Source of the DNA: an uncultured Bacteroidales bacterium
GTDB taxonomy: Bacteria; Bacteroidota; Bacteroidia; Bacteroidales; Bacteroidaceae
Assembly (NCBI GenBank): GCA_902788865.1
Contig: CADALZ010000014.1
Coordinates: 1-64,000, forward strand
Reading direction: 5' to 3'
Length of the DNA stretch: 64,000 nt
In this document: positions 7,070 to 16,553 of the stretch, piece by piece
Layout: the number at the start of each line of letters is the position of its first letter
Position numbering within the stretch: position 1 is the stretch's first letter
Position numbers and translations under genes: made by a program
The notes under the pieces: generated by a model
What the model was told of the DNA's origin: nothing
What the model saw: the letters and a program-made list of their open reading frames with translations, nothing else
Database searches by the model: none

Positions 7070-9418
7070 TTAGCTTATAACCTTAAACCTGGCAAATCTC
7101 AGCAGCAGCTGTTTGGTGCCGGCATTGCGGAACTGGATGGTAGCCTTGGCATTGTCGCCGTTACCCTCCACCTTGATCACCTCCCCGATGCCGAAGCGCT
7201 CATGCTGTATCTGCTGTCCCACTTGGAGGGCTGCAGTGCTGCCGCTTCCTGCCGATGGTGCCACGCTCGACACACGCTTCAGATTACGTGTTACGGGTGT
7301 CACTACAGGACGCGGTGTAGGCCTCTCCTCCGTAGTGAAGGTCCGGCGCGGCTGACCGTAGTCGCTGCTGCGTGGTGTGAAGCGCGGTGCGCTGCTCTCG
7401 CCCCACTGACTGCCGAAGGGCGCTGCCTTCTGGCGTGGCATCACATCGTTGTTCTGCTGCGGCTTCACAAACCTCACGTCGATGTCGCGTAGGAAGCGGC
7501 TCGGCTGCGAGAACTCCATCTTGCCGTAGCGGAAACGCATCTTCGCAAAGGTGAGGTAGCAGTGCTTCTCGGCACGCGTGATGGCCACATAGAACAGGCG
7601 TCGCTCTTCCTCCAGCGCTCGCATGGAGTCGCCCGCCATAGGGCTCGGGAAGAGGTTCTCCTCCAGACCCACCACGAACACCGTGCCGAATTCCAACCCT
7701 TTGGCACTGTGCACCGTCATGATGGTGATGCGCGCACCGTCGTCCTCGGTGTCAGAATCCTGATCGGTGAGGAGCGACACTTCCGAGAGGTAGTCAGAGA
7801 GCGAGATGTGCGGATTGTCCTCCTCCAAGCGGCCCTCGGTGAAGTCCTTCAAGCCGTTGGTCAGTTCCTCGATATTCTCCTTCTTGCTCATGGCCTCTGG
7901 CGTGTTCTCACTCGCCACATCCTCTATGATGCCACTCGCCTTGATGATGCTGACTCCCAGTTCGTAGGCGTTGCGCTCAGCCGCTTCATCGATGAAGCCC
8001 GCCATCAGTTCCTGGAAGCCCCTCAGCTTCGTCAGCGTGCCCTTCGATACGTCCAGCGCGAAGGTGTCTGGATGGCAGATCACCTCCCACAGACTCACCG
8101 CATGCTGTGTGGCCTTCGCCGCTATCTTTCCCACCGTGGTATCGCCGATGCCACGTGCCGGATAGTTCACTATACGCTTAAACGCCTCCTCGTCGTTAGG
8201 ATTCACCACCAGTCGGAAGTAAGCTATGATGTCCTTGATTTCCTTGCGCTGGTAGAACGACAGGCCGCCATACACACGATAGGGGAGCGACTGCTTGCGG
8301 AACTCCTCCTCGAACACGCGGCTCTGTGCGTTGGTGCGGTAGAGGATGGCAAAGTCAGAGTAGGGCAGACCCTCCTTGCGGTGCAGCTCCTTGATCTTGT
8401 TGGCCACAATCACCGCCTCCTCCGCATCGCTGTAAGCCTGATAGATGCCCAGTGCCTCGCCTGCCTCGTTCTTGGAGAACACTTCCTTCGGTATGCGACT
8501 CATGTTCTTCTCTATCAAGCTGTTGGCCGCCTGTACTATGGTCTGCGTAGAGCGGTAGTTCTGTTCCAGTTTGAAGATCTTCGCCCCGCGGAATGTCTTG
8601 GTGAAGTTCAGTATGTTGTCTATCTCCGCCCCGCGGAAAGAGTAGATGCTCTGTGCATCGTCGCCCACCACACACACCTTGCCATGCTGCAGTCCCAGCT
8701 GCATCACGATGTTGTGCTGCGCGTAGTTCGTATCCTGATACTCATCCACCAGGATGTATTTGAATCGGTCTTGATACTTCGCCAGAATGTCCGGATGCTC
8801 CTTGAAGAGGATGTAAGTGTAGAGCAGCAGGTCGTCGAAGTCCATCGCATCCGCCTGCTTCAGTCGGTTCCAGTAGTGCTGGTAGATGTCACACACCTGC
8901 GGGATGCGTGCCGCACAGTCGGCCTCATACACCTCCGCATTGGCTCCATAGCGAGCTGGTGTCACCAGTCGGTTCTTGGCATTGCTGATGCGGCTCTGCA
9001 CCGTGGCAGGCTTATACACCTTCTCGTCCAGTCCCATCTCCTTGATGATGCTGCGCAGAAGGCTCTTGCTGTCGGCCGTGTCGTAGATGGTGAAGTGGTT
9101 GGAGAATCCCAGTGCCTCACTCTCGGCATGCAGTATGCGCAGGAAGATGCTGTGGAAGGTGCCCATCCAGAGGTATTGTGCCCGCCGTTCGCCCACCTGC
9201 CGGGCTATACGCTCCTTCATCTCACGCGCCGCCTTGTTGGTGAACGTCAGCGCCAGGATGTTCCACGGATCCATGCCCTGTTCCATCAGGTAAGCTATCT
9301 TATACGTCAGCACACGCGTCTTGCCAGAGCCCGCACCCGCTATCACCAGCGAAGGTCCGTCACCGTAGAGCACGGCATTTCGCTGCCCCTCATTCAGTTC
9401 GTTCAAGAAATCCAGCAT
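7070..9418 (-). CDS. UvrD/PcrA-type ATP-dependent DNA helicase
   Basis: 782 residues of superfamily 1A. The motifs in order are NEGQRNAV (Q motif), AGAGSGKT (Walker A near residue 30), TFTNKAA (Ia), LVDEYQDT (Walker B), GDDAQSIYSFRGA (III), LEQNYRST (IV), TVHSAKGLEF (V) and VAITRAE (VI). The C-terminus has the flexible basic linker and the Tudor-like tail QIQHERFGIGEV typical of PcrA. It unwinds 3'-5' in nucleotide excision and mismatch repair and removes RecA filaments. Only two bases separate it from ogt, forming a DNA-repair pair. Confidence 0.95.
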   Translation of the reverse strand: MLDFLNELNEGQRNAVLYGDGPSLVIAGAGSGKTRVLTYKIAYLMEQGMDPWNILALTFTNKAAREMKERIARQVGERRAQYLWMGTFHSIFLRILHAESEALGFSNHFTIYDTADSKSLLRSIIKEMGLDEKVYKPATVQSRISNAKNRLVTPARYGANAEVYEADCAARIPQVCDIYQHYWNRLKQADAMDFDDLLLYTYILFKEHPDILAKYQDRFKYILVDEYQDTNYAQHNIVMQLGLQHGKVCVVGDDAQSIYSFRGAEIDNILNFTKTFRGAKIFKLEQNYRSTQTIVQAANSLIEKNMSRIPKEVFSKNEAGEALGIYQAYSDAEEAVIVANKIKELHRKEGLPYSDFAILYRTNAQSRVFEEEFRKQSLPYRVYGGLSFYQRKEIKDIIAYFRLVVNPNDEEAFKRIVNYPARGIGDTTVGKIAAKATQHAVSLWEVICHPDTFALDVSKGTLTKLRGFQELMAGFIDEAAERNAYELGVSIIKASGIIEDVASENTPEAMSKKENIEELTNGLKDFTEGRLEEDNPHISLSDYLSEVSLLTDQDSDTEDDGARITIMTVHSAKGLEFGTVFVVGLEENLFPSPMAGDSMRALEEERRLFYVAITRAEKHCYLTFAKMRFRYGKMEFSQPSRFLRDIDVRFVKPQQNNDVMPRQKAAPFGSQWGESSAPRFTPRSSDYGQPRRTFTTEERPTPRPVVTPVTRNLKRVSSVAPSAGSGSTAALQVGQQIQHERFGIGEVIKVEGNGDNAKATIQFRNAGTKQLLLRFARFKVIS

Positions 9419-9420
9419 AT

Positions 9421-9939
9421 CTATTTGTTTCTTTTTTCAAGCTCCAATAAAAATCGTTTGGCCTCCAAGCCTCCGGCATATCCCGTCAGTGTGCCGTCTG
9501 CGCCTATCACGCGGTGGCAGGGGATGAAGATGCTCAGTGCGTTCGCCCCGTTGGCAGCGGCTACCGCCCTCACGGCCGTGGGCCTTCCCAGCCTCTTGGC
9601 CAGCTCGCCATAGCTGCAAGTGGCCCCGTAGCCTATCTCCCTGAGCCGTTCCCACACCAGCCTTTGGAAGTCCGAGCCTATCATCCAGAGTGGGAGAGAA
9701 AACGCCTGGCGCTTCCCGTCGAAGTAAGCATCCAGCTGCCTCATGGCTTCCTCAGTGGTGCTGCATGGCCGTATCACCAACCTGCCGTGTAGAGCCCTGC
9801 AGATGCGGCGGTCGATGCTTTCGCGTGACTTTCGTTCTGCCCAGTCACAGAGGCAGAGCCGATTTTCGAAAGCACCTATCAGCAGCGTTCCTGCGGGCGA
9901 TTCATAGTGCTGCAGCGATATGAGGTTTTCGTTTCCCAT
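9421..9939 (-). CDS. ogt: Methylated-DNA-[protein]-cysteine S-methyltransferase
   Basis: 172 residues. The C-terminal alkyltransferase domain has the suicide motif IPCHRV with Cys141, preceded by the helix-turn-helix [18 protein letters not shown], which flips out the damaged base. It removes methyl groups from O6-methylguanine and is consumed in the reaction. It is short, without the Ada regulatory domain. It leads the ogt-uvrD transcript. Confidence 0.94.
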   Translation of the reverse strand: MGNENLISLQHYESPAGTLLIGAFENRLCLCDWAERKSRESIDRRICRALHGRLVIRPCSTTEEAMRQLDAYFDGKRQAFSLPLWMIGSDFQRLVWERLREIGYGATCSYGELAKRLGRPTAVRAVAAANGANALSIFIPCHRVIGADGTLTGYAGGLEAKRFLLELEKRNK

Positions 9940-10051
9940 CTCTCAGGCATAAATTGAAGACAAAATTACTCATTCTTCCCCAGCTTTCCAAACAGATGTC
10001 CATATATTGTTCTCAAAATGTCAAAGGCCTCTTAATATCTCAATATCTCCG

Positions 10052-10084
10052 CAAAGATACCCTGCGCCCATAGCAGTCGCCAAA
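10052..10084 (-). promoter_or_regulatory. Promoter of ogt-uvrD
   Basis: TTTG (10081-10084), 21 bases, then TATCTTTG (10052-10059) on the minus strand. This implies a leader of about 105 bases before ogt. Confidence 0.65.
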
Positions 10085-10298
10085 TTTATTTTCATTTTCC
10101 CCACCGAGTTTTTATCAACGCGCTAAATATCAACCTCTTCACGGAGTGTTAAAATATGTCAATAGCGCCCCAAATGCCCGAAGCAGTCGTGACGGGTAAA
10201 AGTGCACAAAAAAGACGTTTCTAGTTAGGAAAATTTTTCTTCGTAGTTAAGAGCTAAAAAATGCACGCAGGCCAAAATCCAGTTCGCAGATTTTTTTG

Positions 10299-10306
10299 TA
10301 CCTTTG
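10299..10306 (+). promoter_or_regulatory. -7 box for the SMR operon
   Basis: TACCTTTG on the plus strand, 63 bases before the SMR start. No convincing TTTG lies at the expected upstream distance. Confidence 0.5.
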
Positions 10307-10369
10307 CAGCGCCTTAGAAGGAGTCGCCGAGATAGTCTTGCAGCCCTCAAATAGGCAGCAAGAAAACAC

Positions 10370-10693
10370 ATGAATTGGATTATCTTGATCATTGCAGGGC
10401 TATGTGAGGTAGGGTTCACCTATTGCCTTGGCAGAGCGAAAGCTGTAGAAGGACTCGAATGGTGGGCATGGATTGGCGGTTTCGTGGTCATCTCCATCCT
10501 GAGTATGGTATTGTTGGCCAAAGCCACGGAGACCCTTCCCATCGGCACCGCCTATCCGGTCTGGACGGGCATAGGAGCCGTGGGCACTGTGCTGGTGGGC
10601 ATCTTCATATTCCACGAGCCAGCCACCTTCTGGAGGTTGTTTTTCATCACCACGCTTATAGCGTCTATTGTAGGACTTAAAATGGTATCATGA
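10370..10693 (+). CDS. SMR-family exporter, Gdx/SugE subtype
   Basis: 107 residues with four transmembrane helices. The membrane-embedded Glu13 (GLCEVGF) and the PIGTAYPVWTGIGAVGT signature are those of the SugE/Gdx branch, several members of which export guanidinium in exchange for protons. It works as a dual-topology or antiparallel dimer. It overlaps the following flavoprotein gene by ATGA, so the two are translationally coupled. A quaternary-ammonium specificity is the alternative. Confidence 0.88.
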   Translation: MNWIILIIAGLCEVGFTYCLGRAKAVEGLEWWAWIGGFVVISILSMVLLAKATETLPIGTAYPVWTGIGAVGTVLVGIFIFHEPATFWRLFFITTLIASIVGLKMVS

Positions 10694-11187
10694 GTATGGA
10701 GCAGTTCAGAGAAATGAGACGCCACAAACAGGCGCTTCCCCTTGAAGAATGTGAGGCGATATTGCAGAAAGCCACAGCGGGCACACTTGCATTGCTCGGC
10801 GATGGCGGCTATCCCTATGCCGTTCCCATCAGCTATCTCTATGCCGACGGACATCTCTACTTCCACAGCGCACTGAGTGGGCATAAGGTAGATGCCATTC
10901 GGCAGTGCGACAAGGCTTCATTCTGTGTCATTCAGCAAGATGAGGTGCATCCAGAGAGATATACCACGTTCTACAGGAGTGTCATTGCCTTCGGGCGCAT
11001 CCACATCATAGAGGATGAGCACGAGCAACTGGCTGCCGCCCGTATGCTGGGCAACCGATACAACCCCAACGACGAGGAAGGTCTGCGCCGCGAACTGGAA
11101 AGCGGCTTCTCCAGGATGCTGATGATAAGGCTCGACATAGAGCATCTCTCCGGTAAGGAGGCCATCGAACTGGTCAAGCGTAGATGA
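10690..11187 (+). CDS. Pyridoxamine 5'-phosphate oxidase family protein (NimA-like)
   Basis: 165 residues with the split-barrel flavin-binding fold. It begins EECEAILQKA, followed by GTLALLGDGGYPYAVPISY and LYFHSALSGHK, which line the FMN or haem site in the NimA-like subgroup. Members include 5-nitroimidazole reductases and proteins of unknown redox function. The ATG overlaps the SMR stop codon (ATGA), so it is the second gene of that operon. Confidence 0.82.
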   Translation: MSMEQFREMRRHKQALPLEECEAILQKATAGTLALLGDGGYPYAVPISYLYADGHLYFHSALSGHKVDAIRQCDKASFCVIQQDEVHPERYTTFYRSVIAFGRIHIIEDEHEQLAAARMLGNRYNPNDEEGLRRELESGFSRMLMIRLDIEHLSGKEAIELVKRR

Positions 11188-11206
11188 CCCCTTTTTTCCT
11201 GCGAGC

Positions 11207-11237
11207 TATAACAGATATAACAATAACAGTTTTTTTT
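11207..11237 (+). repeat. Island repeat, copy A
   Basis: TATAACAGATATAACAATAA followed by CAG and a T run. The same unit occurs inverted at 11372-11403 and direct at 11503-11533, with a diverged copy at 19701-19740. Confidence 0.85.
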
Positions 11238-11279
11238 CTGCCCTATGTATTCCCACCGCTGTCCGCTCTCAATTAAATC

Positions 11280-11319
11280 TATATTATATATTTATATATA
11301 TATATAAATATATAATATA
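11280..11319. repeat. Perfect 40-bp AT palindrome
   Basis: All 40 bases are A or T, and the sequence equals its own reverse complement. It lies midway between inverted repeat copies A and B, and could extrude as a cruciform or act as a weak origin or recombination site. The 423-base gap it sits in (11188-11610) contains no gene. Confidence 0.85.
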
Positions 11320-11371
11320 AAATATATAGTTATAAATCATAACCACTAATCCCAGCAAAATGTATAGCGCG

Positions 11372-11403
11372 AAAAAAAAACTGTTATTGTTATATCTGTT
11401 ATA
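11372..11403 (-). repeat. Island repeat, copy B (inverted)
   Basis: The reverse complement of copies A and C over the whole TATAACAGATATAACAATAA-CAG-T-run unit. Confidence 0.85.
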
Positions 11404-11502
11404 GACAATAGGGGAAAGTCAACTCTTTCGGGAGCGCTGTCAACCATCTCAGGAAATAAGTCAAATGATTTCAACCGTAAATGCACGCCTCTTCCTGTGA
11501 GT

Positions 11503-11541
11503 TATAACAGATATAACAATAACAGTTTTTTTTCGCGGTAT
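11503..11541 (+). repeat. Island repeat, copy C
   Basis: Direct copy of the unit ending TTTTCGCGGTATA. That downstream extension is shared with copy D at the far side of the island, so C and D could mark its ends. Confidence 0.8.
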
Positions 11542-11581
11542 ATATTGTCAACCAAAAATAGCATTGTTTTTCATTTTTTCT

Positions 11582-11589
11582 TATCTTTG
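11582..11589 (+). promoter_or_regulatory. -7 box of the restriction-modification gene
   Basis: TATCTTTG, 21 bases before the chosen start at 11611. An upstream TTG lies at 11564-11566. Confidence 0.6.
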
Positions 11590-11610
11590 CGTCAATATAA
11601 CCAAAAGTCT

Positions 11611-14600
11611 ATGCTGTTTCAAAAAAATATCGTCAAGAAGTATCAAGTACTGCTCGGAGAGGAACAAACTGCTGAGGCATGGAAGCAATATCAAAGCTTC
11701 TTCATGAATGAAGACATACAGGCCAATATCCAGCAGAGCAAGGAAGAACAGTTTCAAGAAGGATTTCTTAGAGAGCTGTTCGTCAAGGTGCTTGGCTATA
11801 CGCTGAATCCCTCGCCCGACTATAATCTCATCACAGAGAAGAAAAACGAAACCAACGCAAAGAAAGCCGACGGTGCCATCATAAAAGACGGTCAAGTGGT
11901 GGGGGTAATAGAGCTGAAAGACCATAAGACTACAGACCTCTCAAAGATTGAGGCTCAGGCTTTTGGCTATAAAAGCCAGCACGTGGGTACACGGTTGGTT
12001 ATCATCTCCAACTTCGAGAAACTGCGCCTATATATAGATAATGCGGTGGACTTCCGTGAATGGCAGCTCTTCAAGATGAACAAGGCTGAATTCCGCGAAC
12101 TTTATCTCAGCCTGGCTTGGCAACAGGTACAGAAGGGTGTAGCCCTGCAGATGAAGCAGGAGTCTGTATCCAGTGAAGATCAGATCACCAATGCGCTTTA
12201 TCGTGACTACTCACTATTTAAACGTGAACTCTTTGCCGACATACAGAAACAGAATCCAGCACCTGAAGACAAGGATGAAAAGGAATGGCAACTGGTGCTT
12301 TTCAAGAAAACGCAGAAGTTGCTAGACCGCCTGCTCTTCATCTTCTTTGCAGAAGACTGCGCCCTGCTGCCACCTAACTCTATGGTGCAGATCATCGACC
12401 AGTGGGAACAGCTGAAGGAGATGGACGAATATCGCCCCTTCTACGACCGTGTGAAGAAGTATTTTGGCTACATGAATACGGGCTTTCAGGGCAAAAAGTA
12501 TGAGATATTTGCCTACAATGGCGGATTGTTCAAGCCAGACGAGGTGCTTGATAATATCAAGATAACCGACGACGTGCTGGTGGAGCATACCAAACGCTTG
12601 TCATCGTATGACTTTGAAAGTGAGGTGGATGTGAATATCTTAGGCCACATCTTTGAGAACTCACTGAGTGAGATAGAAGAGGTGACGCAGCAGATCACCA
12701 ATGGCGAGACTCCTAAGGTTTCTAAGCGTAAGCAGGATGGCGTCTTCTATACGCCTCAATACATCACTAAGTATATTGTGGAGAATACCGTAGGCCGTCT
12801 CTGCGCAGACAAGAAGCAGGAACTTGGCATCATCGAAGAAGAGTATTTCGCCGACCATAAACGCCAATTAGCCACCAAGAAGAAGTTGCTCGATAAACTG
12901 ACACTCTATCGAGACTGGCTGCTTCAGATCACCATTCTGGACCCTGCATGTGGCAGTGGTGCCTTCCTCAATGCGGCCCTCCAGTTCCTTATCTCAGAGC
13001 ATAAGCTGATAGACGAGATGGAGGCTAAGGTGACTGGCTCTGCATTGGAGTTTAAAGGGGTGGAAAACAGCATCTTGGAAAACAATCTCTTTGGCGTAGA
13101 TATCAATGAGGAAAGTGTGGAGATAGCCCAGCTGGCGCTCTGGCTACGCACGGCCAAGCCGCATCGCAAACTCTACTCACTGAATCAAAACATCAAGTGT
13201 GGCAACTCTCTGATAAGCGATCCAGCCATCGCTGGCGACAAGGCTTTCGACTGGCAGAAGGAGTTCCCACAGGTCTTTGAGAAGGGTGGCTTCGATGTTG
13301 TGATAGGCAATCCGCCTTATGTGCAACTCCAGAGCATGGGAGCCATGAGCGATGCCTATGCTAAGTGTGGTTTTGAGACATACAATAAGAGTGGAGACCT
13401 TTACTGCCTGTTCACAGAGAGAGGCTATAATCTGCTGAAAGAAGGAGGCTTGCAATCTTTTATCATGCCAAACAAGTGGATGCTTGTTTCCTATGGTAAG
13501 GAACTGCGTAAGTTTATGGCAAAGACAGACCTCCAGCAGATCATCAACTTTGGCGATGTGCAGTTCTTCGATGAAGCCACTATCTATGTCTGCATTTTCG
13601 TGACTCGCAAATCCAGTCTACGAGGTACTGAGGTGCTAGCTCTGTCGCTTAATCAGAAAACCTATCATGGTGATTTCCTTAATGAAGTGCCCAATCATCT
13701 GGCAAGTTATCCATCTTATATTTTCGGAGAAAAAGAATGGATTATTCAGCCAAAAGCTCATTTCGAAATTCTAAAGAAGATGCAGCAAGGAACAGCTTTG
13801 AAGGATATGCCTATCTCTATCTATCGAGGAATACTAACAGGCTACAATGATGCATTCTTTATAGATGAAGCAACAAAACAGCAACTCATTGCAGAAGATC
13901 CTAAGAGTGCAGAACTGATTAAACCTCTGCTTCGTGGAAGGGATTTGCAGGCGTGGAGGCCAAACTGGGGAAACCTGTATTTATTATTTATTCCTTGGCA
14001 TTTCCCTAACCAACTTGATGAAACAATTCAAGGAGTTTCCCAAAAATCAGAATTAGATTTTAAGGAAAATTATAGAGCTATATATAATTATTTATTAGGA
14101 TATAAAGAACAGTTATCTTCACGAAATAAAGCTGAAACTGGCATAAGATACGAGTGGTATGCTTTGCAGCGTTGGGCCGCTGATTATTATCAAAAGTTTT
14201 CAAAGCCGAAAATATTATATAGCGAGATTACAGCTTTCTTTCCGTTTGTTTATGACGAGAAAGGTTTGTATTGTAATAATAAGGCCTTTTTTATAACTGC
14301 ACAAGACGATACTATCAATTTGAAGTTTTTGACTGCAATATTCAATTCAAAGCTTTGTAAGCTCTGGATTTGGTATAACTGCCCAGAACTTCAAGGCGGC
14401 ACAAGAGAAATCCGCAAAGTCTATTTCGAGAACTTCTCCATCCCTGAATGTGCAGACAAGCAACCCTTCATCACCCTTGCAGACAGAATGCTCTCCCTCC
14501 ATAAAGACCTGCAAGAGAAGCGAAGCCGCTTCCTCCGTCGCCTAACTGAAAACATTGAGAGTGTGAAGATTACGTCAGCCTTGCAGAATTTCGACCAGCT

Positions 14601-14811
14601 GGATTTTGCTGGTTTCACAGCAGAGCTAAAAAAGCAAAAGATAAAGCTCTCACTCTCCCAGCAAGACGAGTGGGAAGACTACTTCAATCAGCGCAGAAGT
14701 GAGTGTCAAGAACTGAGCGCACAAATAGCTGCCACAGACAGCGAGATAGACCAGCGTGTGTTCGACCTCTATGGCCTCACTGATGAGGAACGCCAGATAG
14801 TAATGAATTGA
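11611..14811 (+). CDS. Type IIG (Eco57I-like) restriction-modification enzyme
   Basis: 1066 residues from the ATG after the promoter; an earlier in-frame ATG lies inside repeat copy C. The N-terminal nuclease has the PD-(D/E)XK pattern with Asp87, Glu101 and Lys103 (KKADGAI...VIELKDH). The central adenine methylase has ILDPACGSG at residues 442-450 and NPPY at 567-570. A C-terminal TaqI-like recognition domain (LTAIFNSKLCKLW, GGTREIRK) chooses the target. Cutting, methylation and recognition are thus in one chain. DNA from about 13.65 to 14.38 kb, covering the recognition domain, is much more AT-rich than both flanks, suggesting domain replacement. Confidence 0.9.
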   Translation: MLFQKNIVKKYQVLLGEEQTAEAWKQYQSFFMNEDIQANIQQSKEEQFQEGFLRELFVKVLGYTLNPSPDYNLITEKKNETNAKKADGAIIKDGQVVGVIELKDHKTTDLSKIEAQAFGYKSQHVGTRLVIISNFEKLRLYIDNAVDFREWQLFKMNKAEFRELYLSLAWQQVQKGVALQMKQESVSSEDQITNALYRDYSLFKRELFADIQKQNPAPEDKDEKEWQLVLFKKTQKLLDRLLFIFFAEDCALLPPNSMVQIIDQWEQLKEMDEYRPFYDRVKKYFGYMNTGFQGKKYEIFAYNGGLFKPDEVLDNIKITDDVLVEHTKRLSSYDFESEVDVNILGHIFENSLSEIEEVTQQITNGETPKVSKRKQDGVFYTPQYITKYIVENTVGRLCADKKQELGIIEEEYFADHKRQLATKKKLLDKLTLYRDWLLQITILDPACGSGAFLNAALQFLISEHKLIDEMEAKVTGSALEFKGVENSILENNLFGVDINEESVEIAQLALWLRTAKPHRKLYSLNQNIKCGNSLISDPAIAGDKAFDWQKEFPQVFEKGGFDVVIGNPPYVQLQSMGAMSDAYAKCGFETYNKSGDLYCLFTERGYNLLKEGGLQSFIMPNKWMLVSYGKELRKFMAKTDLQQIINFGDVQFFDEATIYVCIFVTRKSSLRGTEVLALSLNQKTYHGDFLNEVPNHLASYPSYIFGEKEWIIQPKAHFEILKKMQQGTALKDMPISIYRGILTGYNDAFFIDEATKQQLIAEDPKSAELIKPLLRGRDLQAWRPNWGNLYLLFIPWHFPNQLDETIQGVSQKSELDFKENYRAIYNYLLGYKEQLSSRNKAETGIRYEWYALQRWAADYYQKFSKPKILYSEITAFFPFVYDEKGLYCNNKAFFITAQDDTINLKFLTAIFNSKLCKLWIWYNCPELQGGTREIRKVYFENFSIPECADKQPFITLADRMLSLHKDLQEKRSRFLRRLTENIESVKITSALQNFDQLDFAGFTAELKKQKIKLSLSQQDEWEDYFNQRRSECQELSAQIAATDSEIDQRVFDLYGLTDEERQIVMN

Positions 14812-14845
14812 TAACAGATTAAAGAATTCAAATAATAAATAGGAT

Positions 14846-16534
14846 ATGGAGATATTAATTTTTATTATAGTTTTTGTATTAATTATCGTGATTTGCAATC
14901 TTGCTAAAAGTGAAGATACAGTGAAAACAAATGGCGATAATATAAGGAAATTCGTCGACTACGCATTCGAAGAAGAAAGGGAAAAACTAGAGAAAGAACG
15001 TGATGCGTTAGTAGAAGAGCTGAATACATTACAAGATGCTGATAAGTCTACAGATAGTAAAAGGGTATTAATCACTAAGAGTCTTTTTGAGGAGATGTAT
15101 CAGCAATTGAAAGAAACCTGTGATCTGATAATGGACATCTGTAGGGAGGGTGACTTCCAAAAGTTCATGGGTAGCATAAACAGCGGCTCATGTGATTTAA
15201 GCCAAAGTAAAGAGTTATTTTCCAGTATGAAGTTTTTCATCATGCAAGATATCTTGAAGAGTTATGAACAATTAGGCTATAAATATTATAAAAATAACAA
15301 GAGTGATTTTTATAAACAATGTATTATAGATTTTGATACTTCAGAGGGCCAACTCCTCTTCTGCATTGTGATGCAAATTATGAAGCTTGATTCTTATAAC
15401 AAACTTTCTTGGGATGATTTCGAATCTGTCATTCAAGGTGGTAACGAATATAGTAGGGATATGCGCAGTATCTCTGTAAAAGCTTTGGGCACATATGTCA
15501 ATGCCGATATGAAAATAACTTCTAAAATAGGCTTAGACGACTTTGGTGTATGCATGCTTCTGAATAATTATAATAAAGAATATGAAGACAAGTATAGGAA
15601 GAAAATGCTCCGTATCGCTACTCTCATTGCCAATGCAGATGGAGAGGTGAGCAAAGCAGAGAATAGTTGGCTTGACGAAATTATGAATATTGGTTCTCCG
15701 CAGATGACTACGAATTATAAAACAGACGTAAAGAATCCCAGCGAGGAACTGAATAAGATGATAGGTCTCAAAAGGGTAAAAGAAGAAATTAATTCTCTTC
15801 GAAACTACGTCATGATGAGAAAAAAGCGAGAAGAAATGGGGTTGACAACTCCTAATATGTCTTACCATTGTGTATTTTCTGGGAATCCTGGCACTGGCAA
15901 GACAACTGTGGCAAGACTTTTAGCAGGTATCTATAAAGAGTTAGGAGTATTGAAAAAAGGTCATCTTGTTGAGACTGACCGCTCTGGATTAGTGGCGGAA
16001 TATGTTGGTCAAACGGCTGTTAAAACCAACAAAATTATTGATAGCGCCTTGGATGGGGTATTGTTTATAGACGAAGCCTATACCTTAGCCAACGGTGGAG
16101 CAAACGATTATGGTCCAGAAGCCATTGCTACATTGCTAAAACGTATGGAAGACGATCGTGACCGCTTGGTAGTCATTCTTGCTGGGTATAATAAAGAGAT
16201 TGAAACTTTTATCAATTCTAATCCTGGCTTGCGTTCCAGATTTAACCGCTACATCTATTTCGATGACTATACTGCAGAAGAATTGTACAAAATATTCTGT
16301 ATGCAAATAGAGAAAAGCGAATATAAACTGACTGACGTTGCCAAACTGTATTTGAAAGAAAAATTGGCTTCTGTTGTGGCTAACAAGTCTTATGACTTTG
16401 GTAATGCACGTTATGTGAGGAACTTATTTGAAAAAGCTATTGAGTATCAAGCAAATAGATTGGCATTAGAAAAGAAATGGACTAAAGAAGATTTGACGCT
16501 TATAACAAAGGATGATTTGGTCTCTTTTCTTTAA
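14846..16534 (+). CDS. Membrane-anchored TerB-like/AAA+ ATPase (CbbX/EccA-like)
   Basis: 562 residues. An N-terminal transmembrane helix (about 3-20) is followed by a charged coiled coil (45-70) and a TerB-like helical segment with ATLIANADGEVSKAE near residue 257. The AAA+ domain has GNPGTGKT (Walker A, about 346-353), LFIDEAY (Walker B, about 406-412), and arginine residues in GLRSRFNRY. The ATPase resembles the CbxX/CfxQ group, which remodels protein partners. It starts 34 bases after the restriction gene and is AT-rich like the genes after it. Role unknown; a defence accessory is plausible from position only. Confidence 0.82.
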   Translation: MEILIFIIVFVLIIVICNLAKSEDTVKTNGDNIRKFVDYAFEEEREKLEKERDALVEELNTLQDADKSTDSKRVLITKSLFEEMYQQLKETCDLIMDICREGDFQKFMGSINSGSCDLSQSKELFSSMKFFIMQDILKSYEQLGYKYYKNNKSDFYKQCIIDFDTSEGQLLFCIVMQIMKLDSYNKLSWDDFESVIQGGNEYSRDMRSISVKALGTYVNADMKITSKIGLDDFGVCMLLNNYNKEYEDKYRKKMLRIATLIANADGEVSKAENSWLDEIMNIGSPQMTTNYKTDVKNPSEELNKMIGLKRVKEEINSLRNYVMMRKKREEMGLTTPNMSYHCVFSGNPGTGKTTVARLLAGIYKELGVLKKGHLVETDRSGLVAEYVGQTAVKTNKIIDSALDGVLFIDEAYTLANGGANDYGPEAIATLLKRMEDDRDRLVVILAGYNKEIETFINSNPGLRSRFNRYIYFDDYTAEELYKIFCMQIEKSEYKLTDVAKLYLKEKLASVVANKSYDFGNARYVRNLFEKAIEYQANRLALEKKWTKEDLTLITKDDLVSFL

Positions 16535-16553
16535 TAGCATAAAAGGAGAATAA

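Larger units (their letters stand above)
9940..10369. other. Intergenic region between divergent ogt and SMR genes
   Basis: 430 bases without a gene. It holds the minus-strand promoter at 10052-10084, a CTAGTTAGGAAAA motif at 10221-10233 that recurs at 43077-43089, and a plus-strand -7 box. The leader before the SMR gene (10307-10369) is comparatively GC-rich, but I could not match it to a guanidine riboswitch class. Confidence 0.6.

Noticed and set aside
7562..9613. 683-codon open frame opposite the helicase gene
   Set aside because: It lies antisense to a complete UvrD-type gene with all helicase motifs, and its own protein has no domain or sensible composition. It is a by-product of codon bias.
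10307..10369. Guanidine riboswitch before the SMR exporter
   Set aside because: I could not find the paired ACGR loops of class II, or class I/III cores; the leader is too short for class I.
11497..11610. Earlier start of the restriction enzyme
   Set aside because: The extension would begin inside repeat copy C and translate through the promoter; the ATG at 11611 follows a -7 box.
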